DNA of 44,306 nt from Zarea fungicola (taxonomy: Eukaryota; Ascomycota; Sordariomycetes; Hypocreales; Cordycipitaceae): NCBI GenBank assembly GCA_900169235.1, contig FWCC01000274.1:1-44306 (forward strand). The letters run 5' to 3'. The notes under the pieces are model-generated. The model was not told the origin of the DNA, searched no databases, and worked only from the letters and a program-made list of their open reading frames with translations. How positions within the stretch are numbered: the stretch's first letter is position 1; each line of letters opens with the position of its first letter. The position numbers were made by a program, and so were the translations under genes. This document shows, piece after piece, positions 21,873 through 34,902 of the stretch.

Positions 21873-22714
21873 GGCTGTGGGAAGACGATAGGTAACTCTG
21901 AGATGTCTCTCGTTTCAATCTAGGTGAATGAACTACGGTCCATTACCGGCGCACGAATTGAACTGGTGCCGGAGAGGACGCATAATCGGGAGGGTGGGAC
22001 GGCTTCGGTTCAAGGTTCGCAGCAATACCACAGCACGCCGATGAGAAATTTACGAATTGGCCGGTAGCTTTTGTATCAATGATGTCACGTTGAGGGCGCC
22101 TCAAGATATGGCGAATGCAGACGTGCGAGATATGACTGGCCGGGTGGCGAGTGATGTATTTTGGATGCGAGGAATGCTTCCAGGCAATGAAACGCCAGCG
22201 TCTGTAAAATAGAGTACGGAAACTCGACGAGGAGAGAGGGAGGGCTCGGCAAACGTGTCGGTCAAGGGGATCCAGTCGTTCAAGGGATGCGCATGCCCAA
22301 GCGCTGAACCGTTGAGGGAGAGGAAGCGGCAAGAATGGGTCGTCGGAGCGGTGGGCTGTCTGGCTGTTCTCGTCAACTCGGTGGTCGAGGTATGTGTAGT
22401 CTTGCACACACAGCAGGCTGCGGAGAAGAAGACTGCGGCAAGAGTTACACCAACGGCAGAGTGGGAGGCGGTGATGGAGGTCAAGAGAATCGAGGCCGAT
22501 GGGTGCGGTGGTGGTTGTACTGGGCGCGCTGAGAGTTGGTGGGTGTGGGTTGGCGGTGGTCCAGGCGGCCGAGGACCCAGAAAGCTGGGACCGGTGAATG
22601 TCCAGTTAGTTAGTTGGACTGTTTTGGGTAACTAGTCGAAGCGGCGGCGTTGCCGAACGAGAGGGCGACAACAAAGCTTGAGTGGAAAAACTGCTGCAGG
22701 CCAGCCGAAATTCC

Positions 22715-22762
22715 CAGGTACCTAATAACTGCCTACTAAGGTAGCGATAATAGAGGTACCTG
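22715..22762. repeat. Perfect 9-bp inverted repeat CAGGTACCT / AGGTACCTG
   Basis: Arms at 22715-22723 and 22754-22762 flank a 30-bp spacer that itself contains CCTACTAAGGTAG, another near-palindrome. Each arm also contains the self-complementary AGGTACCT. Confidence 0.6.
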
Positions 22763-23338
22763 TGGGCAAAAGAAAGGAGAAAAAAACAGAGAAAACGGAG
22801 GCAGAAGCAGTTTGTTAGCGCTCGAGTGGCGCTGTAATGTATGTAGCTTCAGAGACTGGTGCGCCCCAATACTCATAAGGATTAGCACACGGAGTTTGAT
22901 CCCTGGGCTGGTCGCTGTCGAAAAGTCTCGCCCACAGGCTTGCCTGGATCTGGCACTAGCCTGGGGGCTCCAGTGGCGGAACAGAGGCCAAGCAAGGAAT
23001 GTCGCGGGTCGGTACTGGGTGAGTTGGTGAGCTAGTGGCTACTCGCCGGCTTTTAAGATGGGGATGGTGGATGTCTGCTATCAAGACAGGGCAAAGGCCA
23101 AGGGTCTGAGGACAAAATATGGCCCTACGCGGCGGGGGAGTGCTTGCTTTTTCTCTCTGGTCCATTTCCCCTCCAATGTGATTTCGGCTGCTATTTTTCT
23201 TTAAGTCAGACTGGCTACTAATCGTCCGCATTGTAGACGGGAAACAATCTGATCGACAGTGGTGTGGTGGTGTGTCGGCAGCGGCTGGCTGGTTGGGTGG
23301 TTTGAGGTTGAAAAGGAAGCATTCTGAAGGAGCTACTA

Positions 23339-23399
23339 AAGGTAGGTGGTACCTTAGTACCTATGTACTAGTTACCATCTATAACCACCTCTACCTACC
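23339..23399. repeat. Imperfect inverted repeat rich in GGTACC/TACCTA
   Basis: AAGGTAGGTGGT at 23339-23350 faces ACCACCTCTACCTACC at 23384-23399. GTACC-type steps lie between them (ACCTTAGTACCTATGTAC). It belongs to the same motif family as 9442-9470, 22715-22762 and 38349-38400. Confidence 0.5.
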
Positions 23400-25859
23400 C
23401 TTGACGCATTTACCAAGTTAATAAGAGTATGGCCATGTAAACGGGGGAAAGCGGCCACAGCCAGCTGCCGGCTGGCCACCTGTTTGCCAACCAGCTACCT
23501 CTGACTAACATCTCTCTTTCAACTATACAATTTACTAAATGCTTCTAATAACCCCTTTCTTGGGTTTGATACGTCACCCTCAGAGCCTTGTGCTACAAAG
23601 TACAGAGTACTTGGCTCCTCGATTCTACAACACCACCAGCCCCTCATTCTCCTCCACTACCTATAACTACATGCGTAATAATGGCTGCATCTTCAACGTC
23701 GGCTCACCAAGCCTTGGCTTCATGCACAAGCTTTCAGCATTCATCCACATCGGCAGAACGGCTTCCCTGCCAATGACGCAGGTATTGCCCCGTGCTCCCT
23801 AGCTAGCCTGGCAACCTGGGCGCTGCAATGCATGCTCGGCTGGGGTTCTGGATTCCCCAGACCAAAATGACCCCATATCTGGGGAAGAGCAAGAAAGAAG
23901 AAAGCCGACAGGCGCACTCGTCAGGATCGCTCGTCTGCATTGCTTTTGGCATTGGACTGCGCTCTCTTGAGTCCTGCCAAGGCAATCCTTGTGAAATTGC
24001 GGTGAATGACGCGGGTTCCGGCCGGTTTTCCTCCATACAAGGCAACGACGCATGCGATAAAACCCAACCAACCCCCAGCCGCCCTACATAGTTCGGGAGG
24101 CAGAGGGATGCTGCTGTTGTCAGCGCCGCATGCCCAATCGAATGTTGAACATTAATGAACCGGCCCCGCCGCATTTGCATGTGGATCAAGCGACTTGCTT
24201 TGTGTTCCACCAAAATATGCCGCACAGTTGCTGACCCCGCCCGCTGCTCACCACTGACCATTGAGTGGCAGTGACTAGTTACTATCTCCCTCGTCGGTAT
24301 CACGCCTGCGTCCTCGCTGCGGGTGATGGGGGCCGAGTGCATGGTCTAAACGGACGCACGGGGGCATGGTGTAGGGAATACGAAGTCAATACAAAGTTGT
24401 GCCGTGTAGCTAGTCGACTGGCAAGCCCTCCAGTCCTTCCCCAACCCGAGTTTGCCTTGACCGAGGCTCTTTGCGCTTGTCATGTCGCGCGGCAGTGGCT
24501 TGAGGACTTTGAGACTGGCACGTCCCAGACCGCCAAACCACCCGCCCTGCTTTCGTCTCGGGAGGATAATGAATGGCTTTTGCGGCACGCTCCGTGCAGT
24601 ACAGACAGAGTCTTCCCGATCAGCACCAGTGACCTTTTCCAATGCTGCGCGGCTCACTGGCCGGGTCAGCCCCCGGCAACTGGGGGGTCGACTATGCTGG
24701 TGCATGCTGCGCTCGCGTTAGCGTCGCCACCAACTTTATTAGCTTGGGCCGCCAGGCAAATCTTGCCTTTTGGCAAGGTATTAACAGAAATAGCTTGTTG
24801 GTAAAATCATCTGAGAAAATCGTCCCAGATTCAGAAGCAACCATCACGATTCGCACCCATCTGCCCTGGGCCTGGACCACCTCGATTCCGCAAACAGAAA
24901 GCTTTATTTTCAAGACCAATACACAGTCCTCATTTCCCTACCCTTGGCTACTGACTGACTCGATCTATTTTGATGCTTACATGCCCTGACGTTTGTTAAA
25001 TTGCTACTCCAGCCCTTCCCACAACACCCCAAAACGCTTATCAACCACTCGAGGCACTGAGTGTCTGTTTACCGCCTTTCTGAAGCCCGTGCCACGTCGC
25101 CAGTCATGGATGCGTTATTCAATTTTGTGTTTGCGGATCATTCTGCCTGTGTAACGACATACTTGACCGCCGTCTTGTTTATTAATAGGCAAAGACGATA
25201 TAACCATAGCAAAGTCACGCGCTCTTGTTGAGCTATCCATATCCTTGCAACATTGTATTCTCCGTTGTCGTCTTAGGTTAACCATGTGCTCTCGAGGCTA
25301 TTTGCATGTAACTACAACTCTGCATATGATATTCCAACTGCTTCCATCGTGTCGTTTCAGACAGCTCGAAAAGCCGGGCCGCCCCGCACAAGACCCTGAT
25401 CGGCCTCGCCACTTACACTATGGATCATCATCGCACAGCCTGGAAGCTTGACCCCCACCTACCATCCTTGCTTCAGCGTCATTGTTTGCCTCTTCCACAA
25501 GTAGCACAAACGTCCGATGACGGCTTAAATATGGACACACAACATCTCGTTAACTAAATGGGCAGTGCGTTCCGATACTGCTCCAGTAAATGTCTACCAA
25601 GAATTGGTTGATGCATTGTTCTTGTAGAGCTTTGGCCACCAGCAGCCAGCCGTCTTCATTCGTTTACACGCCACTCGCGACTCAGGAATTACACTCGTAT
25701 CCCATCACTCGCCACAGTCTTAAAAGCGAGATAAACATTATTGAGACCACTCTACCTGTTGTAGAAACATCGACTAGAAAAATTTCCACAGAGCCATAAA
25801 AGTTTCCATGCAGTGTTGTACGTCAGTCAACGCCAGCCTCATTTCAGTGTCTTGATCGT

Positions 25860-27456
25860 TCATCGGCAACATCTCCTTTCGCCACAGAAGCCCTTGCATA
25901 CAAGCTGGCATCCGTAGCTTTCTTTCTTTTCTTCAACCGGATGTGATTCAATGCCACGTGTACGTGCAGTGTCGTTGCCTGCCAGAAGCCTTGGCGGTGC
26001 CGTCTCTGGCTGTAGAGTAGCTGAATGAATGCCATATACATGCAGACACTCTAGAATTGTCTTTGCTGTGGTTTCCCATTTGCCACTGAAGCCATATTCT
26101 ACCACAATGTGTGCTGAGGCTATGGCCTTCTTTTGGTCAAGCCGCCATATATGCAGCTCATGAACGGACTCAACCCCTGAAATCTAACAGCACTACAGGT
26201 CAGCTGGCGAAATTGTATTCAGTTTCGACTGCTTGCAACCTACCATTTCAATATCGTCCTTGACGTCATTAACATCAATTCCTTCCGGGGCGGTTTGCAT
26301 CAGAATTGAGCCAGCCCTCTTTGTCAAAGGTATCGCGGTGAGAAAGATCATGATGGCAATAAAAACACCAATGGCTGGGTCGACGTAGTATCGTTTCTCT
26401 CCCTCCACTCTCCAAATCACAAGCGCCGAGATTATCACACCAAGATTGTTGACCGCATCCCCGACCACATGAAGGAACGCGCCCATCATTCCCAAATCCT
26501 TGTGGCTGTGTGTGGATGCAGCCACCCTGTGTTTGTGCTCAATGTGACTGTCAATCGACTGCTCGCACTTGTTAGTCAACATTCCAGCACTTGTCCGTGG
26601 AAAGATGACTCACGCTAAGCTCAGATCCCTCTCTATCACTGTCACTAACGACAGTATTTGATTCAATGGATGCTTCGGATATATGCGTCTGGTCTCCTTG
26701 GTCATGGCTGTGACTATGACTGTGACCATGGCCGCGGTTATGGTCGTCGTCATGGTCGTGCGAGTGGAAGTGTCCGTGTTCGTGGTCATGCTCTTGGGAA
26801 AATTCAGTTCTACGTCCCGCACTGTCCAGAATTGTTGAGACATACCATGTAAAAAAGACATCACCAAGACATTCAGGCCAAATCCGACACATCCTATAAT
26901 GAGGACCAGTTTGGGATCCTCGATAGCTATCATCTCATGAGCTGTGGTCCAGAACAGTGAATGTGAAGCACTAACGAGAAATGTTGATGAACCGCTGAAT
27001 AGCTTGCACCAAGATACTAACTCCAAGGGCCAACAAGAATACACCATTGAAAAAAGCGCCAAGCAAAGTTGCCCGCTGCCAGCCATATGTGTATCCTGGC
27101 GGCGGCGGCCTTGATCCTTGGGAAACCTGTCCATGGTCAGAACACAATTTGCCAGTCAGAGCTGAAAATACCAACCTGGAGTGCTGTCAGAGCAACTGCA
27201 AATCCTAGCAAGTCGCTTAGCTGTACCATCATCAGCGAGTGAAGTGCATATTTTCCCAAGTGCTCCGTACATAATGGAAAGCATCAGCAACTAGGGCAAG
27301 CGAGTGTGTGTAGAAGCCGGCTACCTAAAATCAGCAACAAACCTCAACTTTTCACGTTTCTCGTATCTTACCTGCAATTTCAGCAATAAAAAATGCAAAG
27401 GATATTGCAATCGTGGCAATCAGACGATTTCTGCGATCGAAGTGCAGTTTCCCCAT
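25860..27456 (-). CDS. Cation diffusion facilitator, zinc transporter (Zrc1/Cot1, SLC30-like)
   Basis: Predicted 409 aa from eight exons: 27456-27372, 27320-27271, 27220-27176, 27126-26976, 26926-26846, 26792-26614, 26558-26244 and 26183-25860. The seven introns are 49-60 nt and all join in frame. The start reads MGKLHFDRRNRLIATIAISF. TM2 carries HSLALVADAFHYLSD with the metal-site pair H44 and D48; TM5 carries the matching pair H227 and D231 in FLHVVGDAVNN. Between TM4 and TM5 lies a His-rich loop (about 138-170, HSHDHDDDHNRGHGHSHSHS), as in vacuolar zinc carriers. The C-terminal domain has GVESVHELHIWRLDQKKAIA and ends Cys-rich (CQLVCKGFCGERRCC). CDF proteins exchange cytosolic Zn2+ for H+; vacuolar location is inferred. 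The intron 4 acceptor (ATAG versus an upstream ACAG) and intron 5 acceptor (CAAG) are the weakest boundaries. Confidence 0.85.
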
Positions 27457-28530
27457 ACTGGTGATCCGTGGATGATCCCTACTGACGCCGAGAATAGTAT
27501 TCCGTAGCTCAAAATTGGATTTGTACGTCCAATTTGCTCATAGAGGCACTACTACGTTACAGAAATTCCGCTGCCAAATTTCCAATATGCCATTTTACGA
27601 AAACTGCTGGGGTGGCGGGGGCATATAAAGCTTTCCTCCACCAAAACCAAGCAGGAAAATGGCTCTGTGAGACAGGATAGTCAAACTTTGCCCATCAGTA
27701 TCGAATGAAACCTCAATCTACTAATTTTGCTTTCCATTTATGGCTAGCATCTGCTCACACGCCTTGAGCAAACTTGGATGGAACGCAAAAGGGGGTTCAC
27801 GATTTACCAGTGAGAAGCCAGCCTAAGACACAGGAATCAGGACAGCTCAGGAATTCTTCTTCCCGCAGTGGCTAGAGTGGCAGTAAAGCTGTCATTCTGT
27901 CACTTTTGCGAGATGATCTCTCCATTTTACCATAGCCAGCCGCGTCACGAGCTATCCACCTTTGAATTTCTAAAGCTCAGGCCCAAGACGTGATTGCGTC
28001 GCGTTTCGCAGGGTAGGTTACAAGTATACAGAACGTTTGCCCCGGAGAAAGTAAGTCTAGCCATTTTAAATCCATGAATCTCCAAGGTTCTGTAAATTAG
28101 CAGCCCTTCATCAGAAACGACGGGGTCACTATTCTAGGAGCGACGGTGTAGTGCATCACGAATGAAACAACCAAGGGTGATTTTATCAAGTCTTTCGGCA
28201 CATATAAATTTGAGAATGATTTGCCTATCTTGCGACGTGCTAGACGATGGGTAGGATTAGGTGGCTGGCATGATTCGAATTCTTCCTTACATTTCTTAAG
28301 AAGGCTGGTTTGGGACATCGGGTGATCTAGAATAGGAAGGCGGTATGAAGCTCCATCCACGACTCCGGATTCTGCCGCGCCTCGAGAGACGACATTGCAG
28401 CCTTCGCATGTCTCTCCCTCTTCATTCTTCGCGCAGTTGTAGCACGCGAGTAGTCTCTGGTCCGAGAGTCATGCTCCCGCCATCGCCCCCTTACAATATC
28501 GATATTGCGACAAGTCGCTAGCCGGCCCCC
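27457..28530. other. Divergent promoter region, zinc transporter / IML1
   Basis: About 1.07 kb between divergent start codons. No supported gene was found; the frame 28097-28360 (-) has no recognisable feature. Any zinc- or nutrient-responsive sites for the two genes would be expected here, but I could not identify one with confidence. Confidence 0.55.
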
Positions 28531-31500
28531 ATGTCCCGCAATGTCGGCACCGTCCCGTCGGGCCCGCGCAAGGGACCGCCTTGGTCTCACCTCCGCGAGT
28601 CCATTACGCCCAACTTAGATCGCAAATCGACTGCATCGCCCAACTCCTTCACCAGCACGTCCACGCGATCCACCATGAGAGAGGATAAGCCGCGCCGGCT
28701 CGAGCGCATCTGCACCGTGGCCGTGGCGGAGGGGTACCTGCGCGACGAGGTGCTCGTCAATCTCGACGTGGTGGGGCCAGAGGTACGACCGGGCATGATA
28801 ATGGCCATTTCCGCGATCAAGTCGGACTTGGCAAAGGCTTCTAGCGGCCATGGAAGTCTGAACAGACAAATACAGGATGCCAATGATGCTGTCAAGGCGG
28901 TTGCTGCGTTGGCCAAAGACCATGCCGCACTGGGCCACCGCTACATTTTTGTGGTAAAGGATATGCCCAAGGATATGAAGGCGCGCAACCAGGATTCGGA
29001 GGTTTGCATTGTCCGACATATCTCAGATGCATTCGGTATGAAGCGAGGCTCTCAAGTGCTACTCACTCCTGTCAGTTACTGGTATCATCAATCACTCCTG
29101 CCCACTTGCTAATCAAATATACAGGTTGACGAGGATCACCAGGCAATGGAGGCATCGCATGTCGAGCTTTGCTTCAAGGATGAATACTTATCTCGGTCAG
29201 ACATGTGGCGCCTCGCTGTGGAGGAGCTAACAGAGCGTACTGTATACAAAGGACAATCAATATTGTTCATGGGCACCATCAAAGCTCAAGTCACTGGTGT
29301 GTTTGTTGACGGTGAGAGCGTGCATTCTGGTCTCTTTCTGCGTGATACCCGTCCCATTTTCCGAAGCGAATCCGCCAGATATGTCTTGTTTATACAAATG
29401 GCAAGGGAGATGTGGGACTTTGACACCGAGACGTCGGGTGAAATCATGTTCAATCGCGTTGTCAACGGATTTTTGCCGGCGTTATTCAAGCGGTGGGCTC
29501 TGCTAAAGGTAAAACATCTAGTCAGTATTGTGCTGTTTGCACGTGTCGAGTACGACACAGGGTTCGCATCCGATTTGGCCAGCGACAGTCTTCTGGATGA
29601 TTATTTCACAGGCACTCAACCATTTGGGAACAAACGGCCGTACAAAGACTTCTACCGCGTTGTTGTGAGCGACATGTCCAGTGGGGAATGGACCAAGATT
29701 CTCTATCAACTCAAAAAAGAGTTCAACTTCTTTCGAAGGGACATCAGCGTTCATCATCATGCGGCTCACACAACATCAGGAAAGGATGCAGAAGAAGCTC
29801 CGAATGAGGAAACATTGGCAGCATTGAATCGTATCAAAGCTGAGCCAGCCTTGTCCATTCATGGTAATGTTTTGGAAGCAATCCATCTCGCATCGTCACA
29901 GTATGCTCATGATTACATCGACCGAGATCTCAATAGAACTGGTATCTCCATCGCTGTCATCACACCAGGCCCGGGCGTCTTTGAAGTCGACTATGAAACC
30001 CTACGGCGGACAACAGAGGCTCTTGTAGGCAATGGCATCGGAATCGACTTGATCTGTCTGCCGGGGATGCCACTTCACTCAGTTCCGCTCTTCAAATATC
30101 GCAACCCTCACTTTGGCGGTAACATAAAAAATCAAAATGCCATGTCCAGGTCGTTTCATAGTCACAATAGTACTGGAAGTCATCCAACACCAATCATTGG
30201 CAGTTATCAATCCTACTCGGAATCCTTTTCACCTGGAAAAGTCTCTCATAATATGATGAGACACGTCGAGTCGCTGTCATCGTTCCGGAAACTTGATGAA
30301 TGGAGTTGTGCTCTACCACAATGGCTACACGTTTCGTTTTGGACAGGTACATCCGACGAGTCGTTGGCTTACGAGGGAATCGCACTTTCCGTCTCGACTT
30401 CCAAGGACAGGGACGAAGACTTATTCGAGATGCGATGCAGAATGTACTCGCTTCAAATGAGGAGTGCTCTTGATACAAATGAAATTGAGACGGCAGCGTT
30501 AAACTCTGATCCGAATTTTCCCTCCAACACCTCCATCTCCTCCAAGAAGCGCAGTGATGGTGTTACAGAAAGTATCTACGTTCCCGGTCGCCACGCACAG
30601 GGAACCCTTGGGGAGCCCGTTTACGGCTTTCAAAAGTTCATACCGGAGAAAATTGCACGGACTGGCGACTTGACACTGTGGAAGAAGCTGCAGTCATTCG
30701 ATGATTCGCGAGCCAAACTATTATCAGCCTCAAAGCGCCGGCTGCCAACCCATAAACAAACTCATGACATGGATGAAGTAGTGCCAAGAAAATACCAGCA
30801 GGACGATGTTGCCCTTCTTGGCACGTCTGTCCCAGATAAAATGACAATCCAACATCAGCATATGGTCACTCGAAAATTGTCCATGGCTGAAGCTGAACGA
30901 CCTCCCACCACGTCTGTTCAGAAATCGCCGGAACCACCCAAAAAGAACCCGAGCAAAGCGCCGTCTACAGCCTCATCTTTCGTTGCTAGGCAGCCCAAGT
31001 TGATGCGTCATATCAGCTTAGGACAGCGCGGTTTTGGAGTAGCAGCCCCCAAAGCATCAATTGCAGCGCTTAAGGTCGAGACTGTCAATGCATCTCCGGC
31101 GTTTTCTTCCGAGCCGCGGATACCGTACAATTCGCGTTCGCTTTCCGACATGAGGCCTTCAAAGCCACAAAGTATTCGAAGCCAATCGTCGACCCTCACT
31201 GCGAAAAAGGTCAAGTCAATCAAGTCGGATGTAAGCGAGTTTTCGGCCGATATAGTCCCCGCAACGCCTAGCATTCCCATCGCGAACAAGGACTGGCAGT
31301 CTTTCGGCGATGGCTCAAGCAACAACTTAAAGCCCCCAACACCGGCAGTTCTGCAGTCTAAATCGCGTGAGCAGCTTCGGCAAGATAAAGAATTGCGCTA
31401 TTCAAATGCTCTGCGTGCGGAAGAAGACGCACACAAGGTATACACAAGCAAATTGCGAGCTGGTGTTGCCCCAGGCCTGCATCCGGAGCTGCCTACAGTA

Positions 31501-34410
31501 CTATCTCCAACGGCGGCAATTACTCCCTGGCTCACACTGTTAAATCCGTCTCACCCGGAGCAGTATCGTATAGATGACGCGATTCTATACAGCAGATGGC
31601 AACATGTGTTCCCAAAGCCGTCTGAAATGAGGACCCAGAAATGGAAGACACTTTGCTGTCCTGCGTCGGTGCCTCTTACAACAGAATACTTTCCATCAAA
31701 GGCACAATTTGATGCCGAGTACCAGCGACACCCTTATATTGTGGATCAGAATGTCGATGGCGATGACGAGCCTATGTCGCGTAAAGATTTCATGAAAGAG
31801 CTGATTAGCCTCCGTTTCTCACAAGGTTTTCAAGTTGTAGTTGGACCAGCCGTTGCCAAAGCATTTGGGCAAAAAATAATCAAAATCGCGGATATATTTT
31901 CACGAGATCAAACTTTTGAGGACGGCTACAGCGTCTTCATGTCAGTCGGCAACACTATCCATCAACTCTCGTGTGTAAATGGGACCGAGGTTGAAGTCAA
32001 CATCTTCCTGCGCAAGCCATCGGGGACGGCTACCTCACAATTTGCCACAATGTACAGGCCAGCCATTCAAACACTACTAGATTCGACATATGAAACACGC
32101 TCTATTGAGATTCTCAACCCAAAACCGGAAAGAAGCTGGAACACGATTGACTCGTACTTGGCTGGCCACCACGAAGAACTTATGGAGAGCTTACGGTTTT
32201 GGCGAACAAGATACGTACTCATCCCGTTGAGTATGAGATACTCTGCCTCCACAAAGACTCATCTTGAAGATAACCCTGAAGAAGTGCGCATTGAAGGCAT
32301 TCAAAAGCTGGCGCAGCTGTGGAAGAAGCATCGCTATGTAGCTCCTTCGGAGCGCAGATTCCAAGGTCAGGAGCAGAGCCGCATTTTGGACCGTAGCCCG
32401 CTCAACATCGTTTTCAAAACAGAAGACCCCTCCCATGTCGTTGCAGCAGAGCTTGGAAGTCTTCCAACGCTGGAGACCACAGAAGGCTTTCCCAAGAAAA
32501 GCCACTTGATGACGCGGAAGGAAATGTTCCGTAGAGCAAACCTGAACATCTCCCTCTTGGCAGAAGCCATGCAGCAACCTCTGGAGAACGGCGGCGTGCC
32601 TCTGAGAAACAGACGCTGGCATCTTCGAACGCACAATAATTCCTTTATTGGCTCAGATATGACTACCTGGCTGCTGGAAAACTTTGAAGACCTGGACAGC
32701 CGCGAGGAAGCCGAAGATTTGGGCAACGCCCTCATGGTGCGAGACAGGGAAAAGAGTAAAGAAGATGAGGCCGAAAAGGTTACTGGTAGTGGTGAGCTAA
32801 AAAACGAAAAGTTTCCTCGCGGTCTCTTTATCCACGTCGAAAAGAGACATCAATTCCGAGACGGAAATTACTATTACCAGATTACGCCAGAATATGCCAA
32901 GTCCCAGCCTGGCTGGTTCGGCAGTAGGAAAAAGGAGACGGCAATGTCCTCACTGGCTGATAACAACTGCCGGGACTCGCCACGCACCGCTGTTCCTCGC
33001 TCCGTATCTTCTACTACTGATGACTCCTCCTCCGGTACGGCTTCCCCGGGCGGCTCACAGCTCCTCAACAACAGCGGCAAACCCTCAAACATCAACCGAC
33101 CCATTATCAAACTCAGCAAAGTCATCAAATATGATGTCGATCACCGAAAGCGCTCCTATCGCCCAGAGAGGATCGATCTGCATTACGACCGCCTGCATAA
33201 CCCAGACAACTGTTTTCACATCCGCGTCGACTGGATGAACACCACCGCCAAACTTGTCGCCGATGCCGTGGAAGGCTGGGAGCGCGAGGCTAGTCAATAC
33301 GGCCTCCGCCTCGTCGAGGTGCCCATCAAGGAAGCCAGCCGCATCACGGAAGCCAACCCTTTTCGCAAGCCGCACATCATCAAGCTTGCGGTCCCACCAC
33401 CCGACCAGACGCCCGAGACCTATCTCGACCCTAACTCCCTTGGCCCAGTACGAGTACATAGCAAGCACTTTTACCAGACCGCGATTCTTAAGCATTTTGA
33501 TTTTGTACTGGATACTGAAGCTGCGTCGAGCTTTCCGAGCAACGTGGACGTGCGGTACTCGTGGGGAAAACCCGACTTCCGGTACACCCAGTATATACAT
33601 CGGTCAGGCTTGCTTCTGGCGCAGGTGACAAACGAAGGCAATTTCATCGTGCTCGCCAATAGACTTTACAGCAAGCGCGTGTCGTTGGCGCGCGAAAAGG
33701 AGCTTCGTGCACAATCCAACTCGGACAAGGTGCCACCCACATCGGCGCATCAGGAGCGCAGTGCCCGGCTCCTGTCCCTCGGCGGCTTCACGTCCTCCAT
33801 GGCCATTGCCATGAACGAGTCTACGCCGGTGTCCTCGCCCATTGCACGACCTACCTTTGGGCATTTCTCCCCGTCCCTAACACCCGCCGATGTCCCACCG
33901 TCAGCCGCCGGCAGCCAATCCAATAGCAAAGCAGCATCCTCGTCCCTACCAAACCGCGACGGCAATAGTAACAGTGGCCATGTCCATTCTCATTACCAGC
34001 AGTATATCCATCCACTGCAGCACGTCATGGAGCCCGAGGCAATCAAGGACATGCTCGAGGCACTTTGCAACGACGCGGCGGCGCTGGAGCTGTTTTACCG
34101 GGATTTGCTGGAGCGCAGCGAGCGCGTGCCGGGTACGCCCATGACAGTATCAACGGTAATTTCCGTGCCGGCACTGGATACCGTGCCAGAGGCGAGTATC
34201 CCGTCGCTCGGCCTGCCACCGGGTGTGTTGGCTGCGCAACAGCAGGACCAGTATCTTCACGGACTGGACGGTGGCGGCAATGGCGGTCTCGGTGCGGGCG
34301 GCGGCCTGTCGGCGAGTGTGCGCAATAATGTTGGCAGTCCGATGGCGATTCTGCGCCGTGGCAGTGTACAGTATGACGGAATGGGACTTGGCTCAAAAAC
34401 TACCAAGTAG
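28531..34410 (+). CDS. IML1: Vacuolar membrane-associated protein Iml1 (DEPDC5), SEACIT/GATOR1 subunit
   Basis: Predicted 1,941 aa from exons 28531-29070 and 29125-34410. The 54-nt intron (29071-29124) has the weak donor GTCAGT, a CTAAT branch and acceptor ACAG. It yields [20 protein letters not shown], the usual Iml1 join. The N-terminal part holds the LARSDMWR-like motif ([14 protein letters not shown]) and the conserved Iml1 block ([20 protein letters not shown]). A long Ser/Pro-rich middle (about 600-900) follows. The DEP domain lies at about 1330-1430 ([20 protein letters not shown], then [20 protein letters not shown]). The C-terminus includes [20 protein letters not shown] and a Gly-rich tail. 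In yeast, Iml1-Npr2-Npr3 is the GAP for Gtr1 and inhibits TORC1 on nitrogen or amino-acid limitation; Npr2 carries the arginine finger, so Iml1 is the binding scaffold. Confidence 0.93.
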
Positions 34411-34902
34411 CTGTAAATAAAATGCTTGGCCGGAGGACCCGAGCGCGTGTATGGAACAAACAGTTGGTTCAGGAAATTCCAGGTCATGTTGGGAAAAGCA
34501 AAACAAAGTACGAGTCAGGTACTGCCTGGCCATGGAATATATGAATTGAAAATTTAGTTGAACACTGTCATGATTACTAAATGAATACGCAAAGAATATA
34601 GTTTGAGCATGTGCGTAATAATAATAATTTTTATTTCTACGGTCGCGATCAAGTGCGTAGCTACTTGGAGTGAATACATTAAGTGTACTCCGTGCTTGAA
34701 AGAAAATCATCTCATTTTAGATACTATTATAATCCATAGTGTGTCCATCCTATCTCACCGCGCTTTCATCACTGTGTCGGTCACAGAGCGCGAGAAGACA
34801 AAACGAAACAACCGAGTCATTCATCATGATAGAGAGAAAACTCCTCCATCTCAAAATTCATTATATGCTTGTGTAGTTGTCGTAAATTAAAAAAAAAACA
34901 TA
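34411..34902. other. Convergent intergenic region IML1 / Cys-tail protein
   Basis: About 490 bp between converging stop codons. AT-leaning, with no supported gene. The poly-A stretch near 34888-34899 lies just past the stop of the minus-strand gene. Confidence 0.55.

Larger units (their letters stand above)
21873..25859. other. Gene-poor 4-kb region upstream of FNIP and downstream of the zinc transporter
   Basis: No supported gene in about 4 kb. The first part (21873-22650) is probably the FNIP promoter and 5' leader. The divergent 179-codon open frames at 23803-24342 (-) and 24265-24804 (+) overlap at their starts and show no domain, signal peptide or splice logic. GGTACC-type inverted repeats lie at 22715-22762 and 23339-23399. 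Balanced composition argues against a RIP repeat. A non-coding transcript or an orphan gene with introns cannot be excluded. Confidence 0.5.

Noticed and set aside
22101..22484. 127-codon minus-strand frame with a hydrophobic start, upstream of FNIP
   Set aside because: Resembles a signal peptide at first sight, but has no family features and probably lies in the FNIP 5' leader or promoter.
23803..24804. Divergent 179-codon frames (23803-24342 - and 24265-24804 +)
   Set aside because: They overlap at their 5' ends and have no domain, splice logic or recognisable motif; kept only as a note in the gene-free region.
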